A DNA stretch of 11,663 bases from Dunaliella salina (lineage: Eukaryota; Chlorophyta; Chlorophyceae; Chlamydomonadales; Dunaliellaceae). Both the position numbers and the translations under genes were made by a program. Position 1 is the stretch's first letter, and each line of letters opens with the position of its first letter. The notes beneath the pieces are model-generated. The model did no database searches, was not told where the DNA came from, and saw nothing but the letters and a program-made list of their open reading frames with translations. The stretch covers positions 384,582 through 396,244 of the forward strand of contig MU069507.1 of assembly GCA_002284615.2 (NCBI GenBank), written 5' to 3'. Of the stretch, positions 8,467 to 11,663 are shown piece by piece.

Positions 8467-8644
8467 GATGTATGACTTGGAGCACCCAGATGGCAAGGCA
8501 CACACTTACGATGAGCATGAGGATAGTGTGTATGGCCTTTGCTGGAGCGCAGTGGACCCCTGGCTTTTTGCTACTTTGTCATATGACGGGCGTATAGTGC
8601 TCAACACGGTTCCAAAAGGTGTCAAATACAAGATATTAGTGTAA
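8467..8644 (+). CDS. EIPR1/TSSC1-family WD40 protein, terminal exon
   Basis: This exon encodes the C-terminal 58 residues of a WD40 beta-propeller protein. After one base completing a split codon, the frame runs from 8468 to a TAA at 8642-8644. The peptide contains [20 protein letters not shown], then LSYDGR, and ends KYKILV. These are the signature of the last blade and tail of EARP-interacting protein (EIPR1, formerly TSSC1). In animals EIPR1 binds the EARP and GARP tethering complexes and acts in endosomal recycling and dense-core vesicle traffic. Plant relatives exist; DWA2 is one I recall, without certainty. The family is usually close to 400 residues, so some 85 percent of the protein should lie upstream. 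I could not recognise earlier exons in 1-8454. Either the preceding intron is very long and hosts the mobile elements, or this is a detached exon. The frame is intact and the end conserved, which favours a working gene. A TGTAA at 8738-8742 and an AATAAA at 8800-8805 are candidate 3'-end signals. Confidence 0.85.
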
Positions 8645-8898
8645 TTTGAGTTTTGATTTGTGTACAATCCCATAATAATGACCAGAGCAGTGGCACTGAT
8701 TGGCGGGCTACTTGCAATGGTTACAATGGTTACAATGTGTAAGGACCTTCAGCCAGAGCGTTCGGCTGATTAGTCTGTGACTGGTCTGCGCCAGTCAAAA
8801 ATAAATCCATGAGCTCAGAAATGTAATGGAAAAGCTTGTTGTTCTTCTGGGAAAGAAAATCAAAGACCAAGGGCGCAGTGACATGTTGCACGCAAGGT

Positions 8899-9436
8899 TC
8901 AGTTCAAGAGAAACTGGCTAAGTGTTGAAACAAGGATAAGGCCTTCAGTCAAGAATTGCGACTGTTAGCTGGCTAACTGTTGAAACAGCTCACAATACTT
9001 CCGCCTAACTTGTCACCTCAGGACATAGGCACTTCAAGAGGACACGGGCCTCATCTTGATCCTCCTGCAGGTTGCACCTATCACAAATGGCAGACTCCTC
9101 ACCCTGGGACCAAATAACTCTGTCAACACGCAGGGTGTGAGCACGCAATCTGAATCGACTAACATTACGCAGGATATGGCCGGAGAGGTTTAGAGATAAG
9201 TGGCGAGGAGTTCGCACTGGGGCATGCAGGTTAGAATGAAAAGGGACGCCAAATTAAGACTGATAAAGGGACACAGAGTTTTGCGGCGCGCTCATCGCAT
9301 CGGTAACAGTAGTGTTCCAGACGACCCGCAGTCTCAGTCTCAGATCATCAGCAAACTCCTGAATCTTGATCGGTGCACCCCTCCGTACTGCTTGCACATA
9401 CTCATCACATTTCTGCAACCCTTGAAATACATCCAG
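8899..9436 (-). pseudogene. Decayed C-terminal fragment of a non-LTR retrotransposon polyprotein
   Basis: Reading right to left, one minus-strand frame from about 9436 gives VFQGLQKCDEYVQAVRRG, then FADDLRLRLRVVW. A stop (TAA) falls at 9254-9256. The same frame resumes with LSGHILRNVSRFRLRAHTLR, followed by CDRC and, 16 residues on, ARVLLKC. That pattern matches the region after the reverse transcriptase in LINE ORF2 proteins, where a Cys-x2-Cys...His-x3-Cys knuckle is usual. Here the His position is Arg. A second frame then continues (VRRKYCELFQQLAS) until stops near 8899, so at least one frameshift and two or more stops break it. The reverse transcriptase domain itself is absent, as expected of a fragment. 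Confidence 0.55.
8914..8987. repeat. 19-bp direct repeat near the retrotransposon 3' end
   Basis: CTGGCTAAGTGTTGAAACA (8914-8932) and CTGGCTAACTGTTGAAACA (8969-8987) differ at one base and lie 55 bp apart. Both fall in the tail of the minus-strand retrotransposon remnant. They may be a duplicated part of its 3' region or a local duplication after insertion. Confidence 0.6.
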
Positions 9437-9529
9437 CATCTGGGCAGTCCAACGTCCAGCATCTGGGCAATCCAACATCCAGCATCTGGGCAGTCCAACA
9501 TCCAGCATCTGGGCAATTCAACATCCAGC
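9431..9529. repeat. Minisatellite, 23-bp unit, 4.3 copies
   Basis: Full units start at 9431, 9454, 9477 and 9500, with a 7-base partial unit from 9523. The unit is ATCCAGCATCTGGGCAGTCC plus AAC, and copies differ at single positions (GTCC or ATTC variants). It adjoins the retrotransposon remnant, whose recognisable translation begins where the array ends. Confidence 0.9.
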
Positions 9530-9667
9530 TACTTGCACAGGAATAACGTCGACAACGTTGCTCGTACACAAGAGCTACCAATTTCTATAACATTGGTGTA
9601 GGAACATGATTTCCAAGGTGTATATATTTTTCTCAACCCGTGAACTATGGGTCGCCCACACAAACAG

Positions 9668-9683
9668 CCCCCCCCCCCCCCCC
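9668..9683 (+). repeat. Poly-C tract of 16
   Basis: An uninterrupted run of C lies between unrelated sequence. Its length may be unreliable because homopolymers of this size are prone to sequencing and assembly error. Confidence 0.9.
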
Positions 9684-9713
9684 TTCCTGCAAACGTTGGA
9701 TAACTGACTTTTT

Positions 9714-10295
9714 CAGAGGGGTGTCACTCAGGCCCAAAATCAGGTCTTTTTTGCATGCTCTTTGTGCATGCTTCACCACATCCTGGAACTTTGGGCTTGG
9801 TTTCATTTGGTAGCCCTGTTTTCAAGCCCTCTGTAGCACTAGAGCTTGAAATTCCAGGGGTTGGTGAAACATGCCAAAATCCCTGCGGCGTGAACCCTAC
9901 TTTTTGGCCTTTTTTTGGCCGTTTCTCACCACATCAGATCACCCACTGCACCAAATTACATGATTTTTAGTGCTCTGGGATTCTTATACCTAACGAAACC
10001 CATTGCAAAAAGAATGGAGGGAAAAGCCCCAGTAGCTGGTGTTTGGTGGCGATATTAGCCATTTTCTCACATAAAATGCAGAATCTGGATCTTCATGTAC
10101 CTCATGAGCTTTAACACAATGTATCTAAGTACACAGGGTGACTTACTCAAATATAAGCATATGCTCTGGTAGCTTATAATGTCAGCTACACATACATGCA
10201 AAAAATGTCCCAATCGGGTAAAGTGGCTGCGATTGGTAGCACGTTAAGCGCAAAAAAGGAGCATATTTGGGCTATTGCTGAGTGACACCCCTCTG
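9714..10295 (+). mobile_element. hAT-like non-autonomous element, perfect 18-bp terminal inverted repeats
   Basis: CAGAGGGGTGTCACTCAG at 9714-9731 is repeated as an exact reverse complement at 10278-10295. The flanks TGACTTTTT (9705-9713) and TGATTTTTT (10296-10304) match at 8 of 9 positions and look like a target-site duplication. Ends starting CAG-RG and a duplication near 8 bp are typical of the hAT superfamily. The 582-bp body carries no transposase, so it would need one in trans. Short subterminal similarities (CCCAAA, then TTTTTTGC) occur on both sides. A diverged, inverted relative lies at 2690-3250. The element sits about 700 bp upstream of the OHP2-like start codon. Confidence 0.8.
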
Positions 10296-10304
10296 TGATT
10301 TTTT

Positions 10305-10994
10305 GCTCTGCAGGAATATGTAAAAAAGTCGGGGTGATATCATGAGGTACAGTGTGTGCACAGCAGATCAGAAAAGAAAAGTCAAACTACCAAAACGGAT
10401 GCCATTCCTCAGCCGCTGCACCAACCCGCGTGCTGAAAATCCTATGAATCGCCTTTGTGCCCAGGCTGGTTTCAGCCCGGAAATCGCTCAGAGTCAGCAG
10501 GCGTTTCAGTGTGCCGATTTTAGCTGCTTGCGTGTGCCTGGAGCCCTGTTAAGACTTTCTGTCTCTTTATCACATACTTTAGCATGTGTCACAGTCTGGC
10601 GTTTGCAGGAATCTAGGCTGCAAGGGGGCAGCGGAAGAAGAAACCGCAGCATCCGTTAGAATACAGCCCGGATCTTATTGGATTTACTATAAGAAACGGT
10701 TCCTGAAAACTTGCAGCTGAAACGAGCCAGATTCTGGGCGTCTGGAAATTCAGTCAAAACGAGAGTCAAGGCGTGGCGGTAACCACGCCTCAGGGTCAGC
10801 CCAAAGTATTTCTTCGACCACCCTTACTGCTCTGGCAAGCAAAACGATGCTGAAAAGCTAAGTGAGACAGTTTGGGGGGCCGTTCGTGGGGGCGACCTGT
10901 GGGAAAAGGGCAAAATGTTGCGACCCGAACAATGCTTGGGGACCGAAATTTTTTTTAATTTAACTCGTTTGCGCGCATCCATCGAGGCCCACAA
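10305..10994 (+). promoter_or_regulatory. Upstream region of the OHP2-like gene
   Basis: This region should hold the promoter and 5' leader of the gene starting at 10995. No convincing TATA box was found. An ATG at 10342 opens a 105-codon frame with no recognisable family and a Cys/Ser/Arg-rich mix, so I do not call it a gene. Three ATGs precede the main start: at 10847 (four codons), at 10915 (out of frame, running to 11118 past the main start) and at 10932 (eight codons, in frame but closed by TAA at 10956-10958). If the mRNA begins upstream of 10932 these would act as upstream ORFs. A start site within 10959-10994 would avoid them. Confidence 0.4.
10769..10790. promoter_or_regulatory. Inverted repeat AGGCGTGG-N6-CCACGCCT
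   Basis: Two perfect 8-bp arms are separated by CGGTAA, 205 bp before the OHP2-like start codon. The symmetric shape and position suit a dimeric protein-binding site or a small hairpin. There is no second copy in the window to test this. Confidence 0.35.
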
Positions 10995-11376
10995 ATGTCA
11001 CTGTGCTCTACGACAATGCAAATGCCAACAACAAGCCAGCGTGCGCTGCAAAGGCTGCAGCCCCTGGCAGGCAAGCGTAGCAGACCGCTCTGCCAGCCAA
11101 TTAGAAGCGCAGATTTGAAGCGACCGGAGCTTAAAAGGCCAGAGCCTCCCCCCGCACCACCAGCGCCCAGCGCCCAAGCCTCCACTGAGGCCCCCCAAAA
11201 GCCGATGGAAATCGTACCACAAGCAGCGACCGGCCCGAACAAGGCGGGAGTGACAGTGGAGTACCAGAGAGAGCAGGCGAAGCGGATGAACAAGTACTTC
11301 CAGGGCACCATCCTGCAACGCCAGATTACTGACACCACCGTCTTTGGTTGGACACCCAAAAACGAGATAAACAACG
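10995..11376 (+). CDS. OHP2: OHP2-type one-helix light-harvesting-like protein, first coding exon
   Basis: OHP2 is a nuclear-encoded, plastid-targeted, single-helix member of the light-harvesting superfamily. With OHP1 and HCF244 it supports early photosystem II reaction-centre assembly in thylakoids. The exon holds 127 codons plus one base. Residues 1-39 lack acidic residues and are rich in Ser, Thr, Gln and Arg, as in a chloroplast transit peptide. Residues 44-70 are proline-rich (EPPPAPPAPSAQA). Residues 85-102 (GVTVEYQREQAKRMNKYF) are the conserved stretch before the membrane helix in OHP2. Residues 117-127 (FGWTPKNEINN) begin the chlorophyll-binding ExxNGR motif, with Glu124 and Asn127 present. 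The exon breaks there at G|GTGAGT, so the Arg and the rest of the helix lie in the next exon, outside the window. The ATG at 10995 is the first in frame after the stop at 10956-10958. The call rests on this motif order. Another OHP- or SEP-like protein is possible but less likely given the GVTVEYQR block. Confidence 0.85.
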
Positions 11377-11592
11377 GTGAGTTCGTGTTTGCGGAAGGGT
11401 ACGCTGCGTGGGGAGAGTCTGATGCCTTGTGCACGCCTTACCCTAATCTCTTTTAATAAGAGGCTGAGATGCAGCCTTATTTTGCCCAGGGGTCCCCTGC
11501 TCACCTGCTTGCCACATAAATATTGAATGTCTGTTTGCAATGCCAGGAGGCTGAGGACGTATGCTGGTTTGTTCAAGCTCCGCGCTCGCGCA

Positions 11593-11663
<71 letters not shown>
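11377..11663 (+). other. Intron of the OHP2-like gene (5' part)
   Basis: GTGAGT at 11377-11382 is a consensus 5' splice site, in phase 1 within a glycine codon. Reading through instead loses family similarity at once (EFVFAEGYAAWGE) and stops at 11454-11456. No acceptor followed by an RWAMFG-like continuation is found before the window ends, so the intron is longer than 287 bp. Confidence 0.8.
11597..11663 (+). repeat. CA dinucleotide microsatellite, cut by the window edge
   Basis: At least 33 uninterrupted CA units lie inside the intron, preceded by a CG/CA transition (CGCGCTCGCGCACGCG). On the opposite strand it gives artefactual Cys-Val frames. Confidence 0.97.

Noticed and set aside
8467..8644. 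Independent short gene starting at the ATG at 8468
   Set aside because: The ATG follows directly after a good splice acceptor, and the peptide matches only the C-terminal end of a much longer WD40 family.
9431..9529. Regular 23-bp repeats considered as a CRISPR-like array
   Set aside because: The repeats are directly contiguous with no unique spacers and the context is eukaryotic, so it is a minisatellite.
9200..9601. 133-codon plus-strand frame over the minisatellite
   Set aside because: The minus strand of the same region carries recognisable retrotransposon protein sequence, and the tandem array keeps this frame open artificially.
10342..10659. 105-codon plus-strand frame upstream of the OHP2-like gene
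   Set aside because: No family features, no splice connection to the next exon and no supporting homology that I recognise.
10955..11663. Long minus-strand frames opposite the OHP2-like exon and across the CA tract
   Set aside because: They are shadows of the conserved + strand exon, and the Cys-Val run is only translated microsatellite.

Overview
The window looks like nuclear DNA from a photosynthetic eukaryote, most likely a green-lineage alga with a repeat-rich genome. Two conserved protein-coding exons support this, both on the + strand and both bounded by GT-AG type splice sites. One is the first coding exon of a plastid one-helix light-harvesting-like protein (OHP2 type, 10995-11376). 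The other is the last exon of a WD40 protein of the EIPR1/TSSC1 family (8467-8644). There are no bacterial-style operons, closely packed ORFs or ribosome binding sites. Most other long reading frames show no recognisable protein family and look like chance frames in repeats.

Layout, left to right. 1-2680: gene-free sequence with a 114-bp tandem duplication (258-485), a dispersed 22-bp repeat and a 40-bp duplication carrying AATAAA motifs. 2690-3250: an old, inverted relative of a transposable element found intact at 9714-10295. 3272-3373: a long, near-perfect hairpin. 3505-4156: a segment with terminal inverted repeats enclosing a purine-rich, coding-like but frame-broken stretch. 4251-5086: a cluster of short palindromes on the left and a matching inverted motif on the right, around a C/T-rich stretch. 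5100-6380: mostly featureless, with one 20-bp tandem duplication. 6383-6633: a tRNA-derived SINE on the minus strand flanked by a 13-bp target-site duplication. 7135-8078: a 944-bp element with terminal inverted repeats and twelve copies of an 8-bp subterminal motif. 8467-8644: the EIPR1-like terminal exon. 8899-9436: a decayed C-terminal fragment of a non-LTR retrotransposon on the minus strand, adjoining a 23-bp minisatellite. 9714-10295: a hAT-like non-autonomous element with perfect 18-bp terminal inverted repeats. 10300-10994: upstream region of the OHP2-like gene. 10995-11376: its first coding exon, followed by an intron that runs off the window through a long CA microsatellite.

The two genes are not functionally linked. 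OHP2 acts in thylakoid photosystem II assembly, and EIPR1 in endosomal tethering and trafficking. The interest of the window lies mainly in its dense, varied non-autonomous mobile elements and in how they sit around the two genes. I did not find a clear new multi-gene system.
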